Part shown: piece after piece, positions 49,360-60,896 of the stretch | Layout of the letters: each line of letters starts with the position of its first letter | How positions within the stretch are numbered: position 1 is the stretch's first letter | Assembly: GCA_905250075.1 (NCBI GenBank) | Contig: CAJNOP010000103.1 | Span: forward strand, 565,467-629,466 | From: Rotaria sp. Silwood1 | Taxonomy: Eukaryota; Rotifera; Eurotatoria; Philodinida; Philodinidae | Length of the DNA stretch: 64,000 bases | Reading direction: 5' to 3' | Position numbers and translations under genes: made by a program | The notes under the pieces: generated by a model | Seen by the model: the letters and a program-made list of their open reading frames with translations, nothing else | What the model was told of the DNA's origin: nothing | Database searches by the model: none

Positions 49360-49575
49360 TTGAACGGTATACTTGTGAATAATTGTTTCCTTGATGACAA
49401 ATATCATCTAGTTTCGTTTTATTTTGACAAAGGACCTCAATGTTCCTGCTCTGACAACAGAATATATTTGAGTGTCCAACCTGAGAAGGAGTTCAAAACT
49501 ATTCTATGTATCAGAAATCTCGATGAGTATCTCGAATATCAATATCTTACCTGCCTCCATTTAGGTCTCGAATAG
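49360..49575 (+). CDS. possible terminal exon or short ORF
   Basis: A 71-residue open stretch with amino-acid usage that is less AT-driven than random frames here (CSCSDNRIYLSVQPEKEFKT, then a LxxYLEYQYLTCLHL segment). The listed start is not an ATG context, so it would be an internal or last exon. Its stop TAG coincides with the left end of the hAT-like element at 49573. The pre-insertion sequence would also read TAG there. No upstream exon was found, so this is weak. Confidence 0.25.
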   Translation: MNGILVNNCFLDDKYHLVSFYFDKGPQCSCSDNRIYLSVQPEKEFKTILCIRNLDEYLEYQYLTCLHLGLE

Positions 49576-51485
49576 AGAACTGCGGGACCACGTTTTTTGG
49601 TCCCGATCCCGGTTCCGGTTAATATTGTTTTTTAGTCCCGGTCCCTGTCCCGGCTGATATTTTTTTTTTAGTCCGGATCCCCATGGGCGGCGCAAGGTCA
49701 GTTTTGTAGGGGTAGCAATAAACTGTTAAATAAGCTCTGCTTTCTTCTCCTTACTCAGTCTGATGCAAAAAATTTTTTTCATTAGAACTGAACTTCTCGA
49801 TTATACTGGATGCAAAGCTCGAGCATTAACTTCTCTAGTAGTGCATTAAACCCGCTTTAAATAGTATATGCACTTTTTATTGAGTACGTTTACTTCTTTA
49901 ATTTTAGTCTTCAATCACTATTAGATGTTCACAAATGTTTATTATTAATAGGAAATAAGACGTTCTTATTCGAGAATGATATACAATTATTTTGTTCATT
50001 TTCAAAAAAATTTTTTTCTTTTGTCTTTTTTCGATAGAAAAGCAGTTCCAATAGCATCAATATCAATTTCATAATCTCGTTCAAACGGGTGTCCCATAAT
50101 AAATGACCGGTTTTTGTATTTCAGATGTTAATCTTTAAAAATCTTTATTAAAAACCGAGTATACCACAAGATGCAGCGTGAAAACCTCTACAATTCACAA
50201 AGCAAGATTGATTTTGGTTGTTTTATTTTGATTTTGAAAAAGACAAAATTCTATACGACCACTTTTCGAAGGTGTCAAAAAATCATTCCTTCACTCTTAT
50301 TTTATCTGCGTATCTCTTAATATGTTTTCTTTAAAAAAAGTATAATACACCAGAGGGTGCAGCGTGAAAAGATCTACAATCCACAAAGTAAAGCATATTT
50401 TGGTTGTGTAGTTTTTGTTTTCAAAAAAAAGTAAAATTCCGTGAGAATAATATCCATTGTACCTAAAAGATCATTTTTCTATTCCAATGAACAAATCATT
50501 TTCTTCTTATATCATCCTTTTATCACCTAATTGGTTTTATCGCATATACCTCAAGATGCAGCGTACAAAGTTCTACAGTGTACAAAGTAAAGCTTTTTTA
50601 ATTGTATACTTTGTGTTTTGAAAAGAAACAAAATTCTGTGAGACCGTTTTGCGCAGCGTCGAAAATTGATTGCGCAGAATTCCATTTATTTTGAAAATAC
50701 CAAGTATACAATTAAAATAAGCTTTTCTTTGTAGCTGAAGAGATCTTTATGCTGCATCTAATTCTAATTTCTGTGCTTTTTTAAAATGTATTTAAAGATG
50801 AAGATATGAAATAGAAAAATTGGCCATTTATTATGGGACACTCGATATATGTTGCGGGAAACAGATACATCAAGATAGCAATAAAGAATTCCTGAGACTA
50901 AAATTCAATCTTCCTACATAAAATACAGAATCACATCGAATATATGTATGTTGAATAAAGTAGTTTTACTCTAGAATATACAGGAATGGTAAAAAATTAG
51001 AGAAAGCAATAAGTTCTTATTGATTCCAATAATTTATTTTAGAGGTTGTAATTGCTAACTATTGCATTGCTAGCGCGCCGCCTATGCCGGTCCCGGTCCC
51101 GTTTTTTTCATAGTGAACATAAAAAATATTTTTAAGAAACCTATTACGGTGTCGCACATAAATGTGCGCCGTGTAATGTGTATATTTCTGATTCTACTCT
51201 TATAAATCGTCTAAAATGTCTAGTATCTGTCTATATGTGAACATTGTAAACATGTTAATGTTAATAGATATTTGAAAACATCGGTTTTTGTTTTTTTTTA
51301 TGAAATAATAAAAGAAATTATTGATCATCAATCGACTTGAAAAGACAATTGAGTTCTTTTTTTTATTCAAAATAATTTTTCAAGACCAGCTAAAAAATGG
51401 TTTCAGTCCCGGTCTCGTAAAAAATAATTTTGGTTCCGAAATTGGTTCCGCGGGACCGAGACCGGGACCAGTTTGCAGTTCCCTA
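49573..51485. mobile_element. 1.9-kb hAT-like element with nested insertion
   Basis: It starts TAGAGAACTGCGGGACCA and ends with the near-complement (TGCAGTTCCCTA). An exact 8-bp target duplication GTCTCGAA lies at 49565-49572 and 51486-51493. Both subterminal regions contain repeated GGTCCCG/CCGGGACC motifs (GTCCCGGTCCCTGTCCCGG on the left, GGGACCGAGACCGGGACC on the right). No transposase frame is visible. A second inverted-repeat element sits inside at 50086-50844. Confidence 0.85.
50086..50844. mobile_element. nested 759-bp inverted-repeat element with tandem units
   Basis: The left end CGGGTGTCCCATAATAAATG is complementary to the right end CATTTATTATGGGACACTCG with one or two mismatches. 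Inside are three diverged copies of a 185-200 bp unit beginning around 50157, 50340 and 50546. Each holds GATGCAGCGTG-like sequence followed by CTACAATNCACAAAG-like sequence and AAATTCTGTGAGA-like sequence. Target duplications could not be identified. It has no coding capacity. Confidence 0.7.
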
Positions 51486-51572
51486 GTCTCGAATAGCTAA
51501 AGTATCAAACTTTTTCATGTTTAGGCTCTTTCTTACTAGTAAATGTACCATGTTCTTTTATGCTTTTTGTTA

Positions 51573-51872
51573 AACTTGCACGAGCAAGCAGTTTTCTTTG
51601 GAACAAAAAACTTGAAATGATCATAAGTCAATACAGAGGAACTATGTCGTTATAACTAGTGAACATATCGAATCTACGTTTTTCAAGCAAATGCTTATCT
51701 GATCTATTACTCGTCGTTGTCGAAAACATAGAAACGCAGAAGATATAGATAGCTAAGTAGGAAACATAGATGTGATATGTTCACTAGTGATAACGACATA
51801 GCTCCTTCGTATCAACTTATGGTCATTTCAAGTTTTTTTCTTCCACAGAAAACTGCTTGCTCGTGCAAATTG
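51573..51872. repeat. 300-bp palindrome with about 98-bp arms
   Basis: The left arm 51573-51671 (TGCACGAGCAAGCAGTTTTC ... ACTAGTGAACATATCGA) is about 90 per cent complementary by eye to the right arm 51774-51872 (ATATGTTCACTAGTGATAAC ... GAAAACTGCTTGCTCGTGCA). The spacer is about 100 bases. It may be a foldback element or an inverted duplication. Confidence 0.75.
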
Positions 51873-54800
51873 AGGGCGTGGGTGTGTATGCATGGGGGTG
51901 TGGTTTTTCTGATTGATCATAGCTACACCCAGAGTCATCGTAATCGTTTTTATTATCCACCAATGCGAATAAAATTTCGGTATTGTTTCAGGAAAAAACA
52001 AGTCGTGGTAGACGGGTGTACTCACAATTCTTGGTTCATTCTCTTCTAACACCTGTGAAAAAAAAAAGTTTTGAAGGAATACTATTCGCTCTAATTAGAG
52101 CAAAAAGTATTCACCTTTTTTTATTTTTCATATTTATGTATAAAGACGTACACGGTTCAAATCTAGGTGTCTTCGAAATAGCATTTTATTTGAATAACAT
52201 AGATCAAAGATTTGATAAAAAACAGACTTTCTACTTTCGTGAATTTCGTTTTCAATAAAGAAAACCACTCCCTGTTTAATGGGTTTAGTTCAGAATTTTT
52301 CTGTGAATCTTTTATTATGAATAGTTATCTAATAAAAATTTTTGTAGTCGAAGTTTCAACGGTTGTTGTTGAATTTTATAGAAATAATATTCAATGAATT
52401 AATCATAGTTACATGTCAAAAACAAGATAAAATGCACAAGGCTTCAAAAGAAAACGAATTAAAATAAATCTTTGAGCTTCAAATCATTTTCTTGTGAGCA
52501 ACCTTCTATTTCGGTTTTTATCGTCAAGTTTATCTGAAGGTAATTTAGCAAATATCCAAAACAGCAACATATATAAACTTCTCCAATAACAATTGAATAA
52601 TCATCAAAATTACAATTCATATACACGAGATACAATATCACTATAGCGTATTGTAGCCAAAGGATGATCTAAAACAATGTTCAATTATTTGTCAGGCTGT
52701 CATGAAACAAGAAAATTGAAGAGTAAATTTCTTTTGAAATGAACATACACTATTGACTTTCAATTAAATGTTAGCAAAAAAGAATCTATAATTTTATTGA
52801 AAACAAAAGTATAGAAGACTTGCATTGTTTAAGTTTTAATCAGTACTCAATCAAGTTTCTTTTGAAACAAGAATTAAAAATTATATTACGTAATGCTTTC
52901 TTTAAATCAAATCGATTCAAACTAAAAAATTCTAAAAGGAAGCTGAATCAATTGTTTTAGAAAATTAAAATAGATAGAGAAATTCAGTTCTGTTCTTTTG
53001 GAAAGGAAAGTATCAGTTCTACTTTCTGCTTTTTATTCAAAACCTTGCATTTTGCTATGCAGAACCACCATTCTTTGCGTTCATCAGTCCATTCTTATTC
53101 ACTAATCTTTACTTAAAAGCCAAATATTCATTTCATTTTTCTTGAAGCACGAAAGTCATATATATGATCAATCTACGATTCGAGACAAAAGAAGACAGCA
53201 GTACAGAGAAACTGTATCTATATATGCTTCATGAATGATGAGGTGATCAAATATACCGGGCGAAAGATTCATATTCTAATATAAGAGGTTTAGATCGTTT
53301 TTTTTCGGTGATTAAAGTTCAAGTACTATTTTCTGTTGAAAAACTGGTTTTTACTCAGAAGAGATCCATTGAAATGATTGAATAACAATTTAATTATCAA
53401 TGGAAATTTTCAAAATTTTGCAGAGTTGATATTTTAAGTAATTTTGAAACTCAGGTTTCATAGTTAGTACGAATATGAGATTTGCCACTTCTTGCTGATC
53501 TCCCAACAATCAGTTTGCAAATTAGTAAAATTTATTCAATATGAAGTAAAGTTTTCAAGTCAGGAATATTAGAAGAAAAAAGTTAATTATATTACTGAAA
53601 TAATTAAAAATTTTTATAACGAAACGTTCGTAAAAAAGGACTAACTTGACCAATTTCTGCGTTTTTCAGTTATCGTTTGTGTCCTGTATCAAAGAACGAT
53701 AAAGTACGTCTTCATGCATAGAAATACACAATTTTCTAAAGAATTGAATAATGAATCTTCTTATGAGAAAACTGTGTTGTGAAATGACTAAAACATGTAT
53801 AGATACTTAGAAAAACGCTATAATTGTCATCTAACTATTTTAGCCTCCCTCTGTTTATCTTTTTTCTCGTCATTCTACTTCCAAAACTTCAAGTCATAGT
53901 TCTACGTGAAATAGTTATAATTTAGCACATGAAATATTATAATAAGAAGCTGTAATCAAAGTAGCGGTCATGCTATGTTTTCATTTGAGGATTAGATATT
54001 TCTCCGCCTTGCACCTTATTGTGCTGTCAAATATCTGCCCTACACTTTTTATCAATGATATTTATATTGAATAATACATTCAAATAATTTGGTCACTACG
54101 TGGTCGTTTCCATTTACACGTAAATAATTAAAATTATATTGTTATTTCCGGTCATTGATCATGATAAATTTAAACAAGTGTGAAAAATTCTTAGAAAACA
54201 AATTATGAATATTAGTCTCAGTAAAATGTCTGTGCAACTCCAGAATCGCACTACAGTTCTATATTAGTTCTGATCTTGGGTATTATCGCAACAGTTCTTT
54301 TGAAATGAGCTGATCGGTTTTAAAAGTTATTTTGAGCAGTGAACAGAGATGACATCGACTTGGTTACAGTCCGAACCATACTGAATCAAACCGAACTCTG
54401 TTTATTTCTGTAGAAACATGAACCGATCGCATTTCTGGCAGTTCATCTGAGCTTAGGACCTTCAACAGTTGCAGATCTTTAAAAAGTCCAGTTCTCAAAA
54501 TAGAGTATCTTCATAGACATGAGAGCTCTCGTAGGTCCACTAGCATCGTATTTGATGAGCGTACTATGTAAATAAATTTCATACTTGATTCTTAAAAGCC
54601 AAAAGCAACTTGAGCTACGCTTTGTAAGACTTTTTAGATTTTCTCTCATTGTTAAAAATGATTCTGATAGAGGTGAGAAATTAATCAGATGTAAAGATAT
54701 GTAGCCACCTTCCAGAAACTGAGAATTTCAAGGAAATCGATTAGGATTCAATATTATCTTCCTCATTACACAGTGTCTTGAATATCTTGAATTCCGACTC

Positions 54801-56211
54801 ATGTTCTATTGAACTTCCAGTTTTGAAATGATGAGTACTCCTAAATGAATGACAAAACTTACAGTCGAAAGTTGAGTTCCAGTAGAAGAAAAAAAAGGAA
54901 ATATCGATCATTATCTATGGTAAGAAGAGTGGTTTACCTTTCTGTTCACAATATACTTCGATTTTCATAAAATAATAATAGTTTTCCTTACAGTTTTTAA
55001 CCAACATGAGTAGTATATTGGCTCGCTTTTGCTTTCAAATAATACAGATTTTATCAATGCATTCACTCGTTTTAGTAAAGTAAATGTCACATGAAAAAAA
55101 TTTTACTTGATTTCATTCATCCATCTAAAATATGAGCAAATTTCATCGAACATTTAAAGCCAAAATAACCGAAAGAATAGTCTTCTTATTTGAAAAAGAT
55201 TTTTCTTCTGAATAGATAGCATATATGAAGAGACTAACTTCTTTACTCAGATATAACAAAGATTAATCTTCCTTGTGAGGCCTTTTCCACTTTCAAAAAG
55301 AATTCAGGAATAAAATCCTCTGTCTTCTTAACTATAATCTAATTGGAAATCTTGAGTGATATTTTGCTATTGTATATTTAAAAAATTCAACAAAGATGAT
55401 ATCTATCCATAACAAAGTTGAATTTGTTATGTCTTCCAGTATTAGATTATCTAACTCTACGAAATATTAGAACTTTTTCTATCGGATCAGAAATAGTTTT
55501 TTTTTAATGTATGACTCAATTTGATAGATTTAACTAAGTTTCTTATAGGAATTTTTTGAGCTAAAGACAAGAATTATGACTGATACCGATTCAAAATGAA
55601 CAATCTACACATTTGTAAATGATAGTATCGAACTTAGTGTAAAATGATATAGGTGCGGATTTAAAATCTTCTTGGTTCAGTAGACGAAAATAAAATACTA
55701 CGCTAAAGTTTCATACCTCGGTTGAATAATCTTACCTACGAAAGTAAACATTCAGAAGAAATTCGATTTCTTCGATGTATTTAACATCTTATTTTCTTCT
55801 TTTCTTTGTATGAAAATTAGAAAATAAAATAATAAAAGTGAGAGTGTAACATCGGTTTGTAAATACTTTTAGCACTTACATCTTCCATAACGAAATCGAA
55901 TAGCCAGTATTCAAAATTTCTGTTCTATGCATTCATCTTCATTGAAACTGCACGAAAATGTCGATGATGTCTACCTTTAAATCATTGTAAAACAGATTTT
56001 GTGAATTTATAACGAAACATCAACCCTTTTCCGTTTTTGAAACAATTAATGCACCATATTTCCAAATCATAAATAGAAAAACTGTTCATTATCTTCGTCA
56101 TATACAAAAGCTGGATTTATGTCCAGTTTTAAACTCATGAACCCTATCTCCGTTTTTTTCATTATCAAAAACATTTTTTTCCGTGTATTATTCTATGGAT
56201 TTTTCTTACAG
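51873..56211. other. 4.3-kb AT-rich intergenic region
   Basis: A G/T-rich tract GGGCGTGGGTGTGTATGCAT with GGGGGTGTGG lies at 51877-51906. A small hairpin is seen at about 52076-52111. No gene is supported; short frames at 51777-52641 are probably chance. The 5' exon of the gene beginning at 56212 should lie in the last part, but I could not identify it in phase. Confidence 0.45.
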
Positions 56212-58765
56212 TGATCTCCAGCATCATTTGGCTTGATAATAGTGTGAATGATAAAGAGTTTCGAGATGCGGAACAAAAGTTGGACTCTGTTACCAATCAT
56301 ATGAAGAAATTTCAAGATGTAAGACAATGTCAGAAATATATTGAAGAGCAATCACAAAACGATCGATTAGTAATTATTGTTAGTGGTCGATTGGGACAAG
56401 AAATAGTACCTTCTGTTCACAATCTTCAACAAGTTATATCAATATATGTGTATTGTATGAATAAAGGAATTAATGAACAATGGGCTTGCAAATATACAAA
56501 AGTAGAATTAAATTGAATGAATTCGATTGTATTTTATGATTTCTTGTCTATAGGTAAAAGCTGTTGTTGTTCGACTTGATGAACTTATTTTTCGAATTAC
56601 GACTGATCATAACATTCAGAAAATGGAGGATGGATCATTGCCAATAATTAGAGTTACTCCACATGATTACCCAGGTAACTCAAAGATATTCGTGTATAGT
56701 CGAGTTCTTCTCTCTTTATAAGAGTGGATGTGAGTATTTTTATTAGCACTAGTCAAACCGATATCAACACCCATAACCACGCCTATCGACTTCAGTTTTA
56801 ACTGATAAAATTTAAAGTAGAACTTCAATTTTAACTTTTAAAGCAAAGCTAAAGTGTCAACTGGATTATTCTTCAAGCTAGAGCTTCACTAATTATTACC
56901 TTCAGAATAGTTAATCAATCAAAGACAGTGTGAATGAGAGCGTCGGTACCCTCATTGGTGTGAATATAGTTAACGGGATGAATATGAGCAACAAATATGT
57001 CAAAACACACGGAGGCATCCGCATCCACCCCAGATTTGTAACTCCTGATTGTAGTGACGTCATGCTTTGTGCAAGAGAGTTTTACAACCAATCATCTTCC
57101 GATTTCTAATTCTTTCTCTTATTTTTTTTTCTCAATCATTCACTGATGAAGAATGTCTATCATGAATTCCACCGTTCACTCTTAGGAATGAACAGTACAC
57201 TCCCAAGATAGGAAATAGTTCCGTTCGCAGAAGAGATGGCTTACAATTCAAAGAGTCAAAAAACGCTTTCTTTTGAAAGAAAAACAGGCGTTATTTGTGT
57301 CCATTTGAGTGAGAAGAAATTACACATGAACAAAGCAAAAATTTTTCAATAGTTTCTACCTTCACAAGTACAAGTCGAAAATAGCTTAAGAGCAGATAAC
57401 CATCTTATCACTTCTTTACAGTAAGGAATACACGACTATTTGAATGGAAGTGTAAGGATGACCATGGTGAATGATAGATATGTGTATATGCTTTCATTCT
57501 ATTTTTTCTTGATATGTACGACTTGAGACAGAAAGATGCATTATTATATAAGTTCGAACATTTTCCCCATCGATTGATTCTATTGTACGCTGGCGTGCAT
57601 TCCTTTCGTTTATTGATTATTTTGAATCTTTCAGTTTTTTTAGTATGATTGCGAGTGTGTATCTTCTCCTTGTTCCCAGCCACACCCAATACTCGCGTTC
57701 TCTTTTAATTTATCAATAATCAAATTTTCTTCAACAGGAAAGCCTGACATTGACGTCGATGATGAAGTATTAAAATCAGCAAAGGATGAAATAATATGCG
57801 CTCTTCGCTTGGAAAAACATAAAGAAAAACATAAAATTATAAATGATTTGTTAAAAGATGGTCGACAATCATTGTCTAATCATAAAGTTGAGTTCGCACC
57901 AAAAGTCTACACAGCAGCAATAAATGAAAACAATGGTCAATTGATGAGATCCCTGAGAAAGTACTTTGAACGACAATGGAAAATAAAATATGGTTCTTCA
58001 AATCAATGGTTTAAGTTATTTTTAGAAGAATATAAAGATTCCATCAATTATGATTCTGTTCTGAATCGTACAGCTGAATATGGGCATAAATACTTGAAAG
58101 ATTGCCCAATCTTATCAATTGTTTTGCAACTTCTATTTGAAGGCATTGATGACAAATTTTTCGGTGAAACAAATGCATTCAATGATTTATGGTGTACAAT
58201 AACTAATAATGGTTTAAAATCTATAGAAAATTTTTCTGATAATAAAAAGCAATCGGTCTTATTGCAAGCATTACGTGAATATTATCGTCCAAAATTATTT
58301 GAATTATTAGAAATAAGTGAAATCCAAGATGAAGACAACTTGTATGAATCAGCATTAAATAACGTTGCCAAATATGGTTGGTTGCAAGGTTTACAAGAAG
58401 TTGAAGAGAGAATAATAGTGAGACATTATAACACATTACGAGCGAATATTCCTGTATTTGACGATACATCTGGAAAGTCAAGTAAACTTGATTTGATTAA
58501 ATACCTTGGTTGTTTATCCCTTGAAAACGCAAATATTGTTACTGTAGAAAAAGTTCCTTCAAAAAAAGTTGACAATTCAGTTTTCATATGCGAGTATTTT
58601 TGTATTGCACGATTCCAATTAACTATATGTGACACCAGGATTTTTTTGGATCATGTGTACGCCCAAAGACTCGAAGAAAACTTTATTTTTATTCTCATAT
58701 TTCAACACATACAGATATGTCATTTGACATATGTTGAACACAAATATGATAGTTGCAATGAATAA
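56212..58765 (+). CDS. rotifer-type N-terminal module fused to helical repeat protein, 5' partial
   Basis: Exons 56212-56501, 56554-56674 and 57738-58765 join in frame (phases 0 and 1). The start codon lies in an upstream exon that is not identified. The first about 135 residues (IIWLDNSVN, QNDRLVIIVSGRLGQEIVP, VISIYVYCMNKG, VRLDELI) look like a small Rossmann-like alpha/beta domain. As I recall, it heads many bdelloid proteins that carry ART or TPR domains. Here no ART follows. Instead there are about 260 helical residues with two diverged copies of an 80-90 residue repeat (SLRKYFERQW ... YDSVLNRTAEYGHKYL and ALREYYRPKL ... YESALNNVAKYGWL). The last about 70 residues look unlike the rest and may be read-through intron, so the true end may be near 58570. 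Function unknown; cytosolic. The second intron is 1.06 kb. Confidence 0.7.
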
Positions 58766-58975
58766 AACTATATTTCTTATGCAGTAATATTAGTGCAATA
58801 AGAGCTCCTATGACAATACCCTTGAGATTGTTGAATCTTTGAGTTACACTATAAAGGACAATTACTGCCAAAACAAAAATAATTTTCATGTGTAACTGAA
58901 AATTTTTTGTATCGAATTTTAATATAAAAGTAAGCCCTTATTCTCCAAAAAGTAGTAGTTTCTTGGACAACTTCG

Positions 58976-59209
58976 TCAGAGGTGTCGAGGAGCAAGGAAT
59001 CTGAGCTGGTGAGTTAATTCTACATGTTTCGCAGTTTGATAGATTTTTTGTGAAATAGTCAATAGAGATTCTGAGTTCTCAATTTGGATACTCTCTGACC
59101 AAACTTTATCAGTAGTCAGTATTTTTCCAAGAAATACTTTTTCTGTTGAAAAGTTCAAATCAGTTGAATCTTCATGGCACCTTACTAAAGATAGGACAAC
59201 TTGTTTTTC
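58976..59209 (-). CDS. possible terminal exon of unknown protein
   Basis: Read on the minus strand after a TTATTAG acceptor at 59210-59211, a 77-residue open frame runs to TGA at 58976-58978. Its composition looks coding (VVLSLVRCHEDSTDLNFSTE, KVWSESIQIENSESL, AKHVELTHQLRFLAPRHL). No upstream exon is found between here and 60.9 kb; the neighbouring DNA is a foldback element that may have broken the gene. I do not recognise a family. Confidence 0.35.
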   Translation of the reverse strand, partial: EKQVVLSLVRCHEDSTDLNFSTEKVFLGKILTTDKVWSESIQIENSESLLTISQKIYQTAKHVELTHQLRFLAPRHL

Positions 59210-59488
59210 CTAATAAGTAAACTATGAACAATATAGCTTCATTTTCGTTCATTTCGATTTGCTTTTTTTCCTACTAAAATAATTCCTTTTTGATATCAAG
59301 ATATGGCTCTGTAAGAAATCAAGAACCATTGATCAATCAGAACATACGAAGGGAGAAAAGCTGAAGTTTTGGTTGTTATTGATAGATTTTCTCTTCACTC
59401 ATATTTTTCTATAGGACGATAATTCTATGAAAATGCAAAAAAACGAGTGAACTCTATTGTTTACTTATTAGTGTAAGATGTTAAAAAC

Positions 59489-60214
59489 TCAAATTTTGGG
59501 TAAGATTTAAGGAAAAAATGTCTTTTGAGCACCAGAAAAAAAGACAATTGAGCACATAATTAGTTATATGTGAAAAGAACACCAAAAAAATAAAACAAAT
59601 GAGCACTAAATTAGTTAAGTGTGAAAAGAGCACCAAAAAATAAGACAATTGAGCACCAAATGAAAAAAAAAACAATGTAAAAAAGATGACTTATGTCTTA
59701 AACAGATAGAAATTATAGTATACACATATAAAATCATTCAATTTTGACAAGGTCAACTCGAATTGACGATTTACTGATCAAGGGGCACAGGCTGATAGTA
59801 TGTATTGGTGTGGCTATAGAGTAATGAGATCTACGTCCTAACTCACACCCCAACCTTCACCCTCACTCTCACACCTACAAAATAGTATCTTGGGTCTAGG
59901 TTGGTGTGAGTGAAGGTTAAGACGTAGATCTCATTACTCTATAGCCACACCAATACATACTCAGCCTGTGCCCCTTGATCAGTAAATCGTCATGAGAATC
60001 GTCAGTTCGAATTGACCTTATCACAATTGAATGATTTTATACGTGTATACTATAATTTCTATCTGTTCAAGATATAACTCATCTTTTTTACATTGTTTTT
60101 TTTTTATTTGGTGCTCAAATGTCTTATTTTTTGGTGCTCATTTCACATATAACTAATTTGGCACTCACTTGTCTTATTTTTTGGTGCTTAAAAAACATAT
60201 CGTCCAAGATTTAA
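59489..60214. mobile_element. 726-bp foldback element with internal GAGCACCAAAAAATAAGACA repeats
   Basis: Long complementary arms (about 59489-59845 and 59918-60214) surround a C/A-rich centre. Pairing includes ATTACTCTATAGCCACACCA with its complement, and CTGATCAAGGGGCACAGGCTG with CAGCCTGTGCCCCTTGATCAG. Near both ends 3-4 copies of a minisatellite (GAGCACCAAAAAATAAGACA and complement) are present, separated by TTAGTTATATGTGAAA. It has no coding capacity, typical of foldback-type transposons. Confidence 0.8.
59836..59885. repeat. CACACCC-rich tract in foldback centre
   Basis: CTCACACCCCAACCTTCACC with CTCACTCTCACACCTAC forms the centre of the foldback element; a related GGTTGGTGTGAGTGAAGG lies on its other side. 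It is similar in style to the other G/T-rich tracts on this side of the gap. Confidence 0.4.
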
Positions 60215-60787
60215 TATGTGACGAAAAATTAATGGATTTTTGGCAACATTTCTTCTTTTTCTCTTCTTGTTATGTTTTAAACAATGTGGAAATAATTGAT
60301 TCTGATTAAGTATCCAATATTGAATAGAAATATGTGATTTGATAGAGTTTTAAAATTAGTAAAGTTAACAAATCCTGTCCATTGCTGATTAACGTGAACA
60401 TACATCTTGGGTGTAGGTGAAATGAAAATCTGTTTATGGGTACCACAGTTAGTCATTCTTAATGCTGATTACATCGTTCAGAACCCAAAATAGTCGATAA
60501 TGAATAGTATCTGGTATACAGATTCTTGATAAATTCCAATGATATTTCAAATCTGAGAGGAATGTCTCTAAGCTAGCAATTACGTATATACACATTCATC
60601 AAACGAAAAGGGTGCGTTTTATCTTTATTAATAGAGCTACAAATGCGTTAGATTTGAAAAGGTGTACAAATTCAACTCTACGGAAAATCATTGAACGGAT
60701 ACTGATTGCTAAATTCGTACCTAGAGAACGAAATGCTTTTTAAACTAAAACGTTCAACTTAATTGATTAAGCTAAACATATAGAAAC

Positions 60788-60828
60788 AGGTGTGAAGTGT
60801 GGGTGGCCGCGTGTGGGTGTGGATCTTC
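60788..60828. repeat. GTGTGGG-rich tract
   Basis: GGTGTGAAGTGTGGGTGGCC followed by GCGTGTGGGTGTGGATC lies just upstream of the first Ig exon acceptor; a degenerate TGTGGG-like repeat. Confidence 0.45.
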
Positions 60829-60896
60829 TATTCACCCACTCCTCGTGCAGTGTTATCATCTCCCATGTACAATACGAACTATTATTTATTTTTTAG

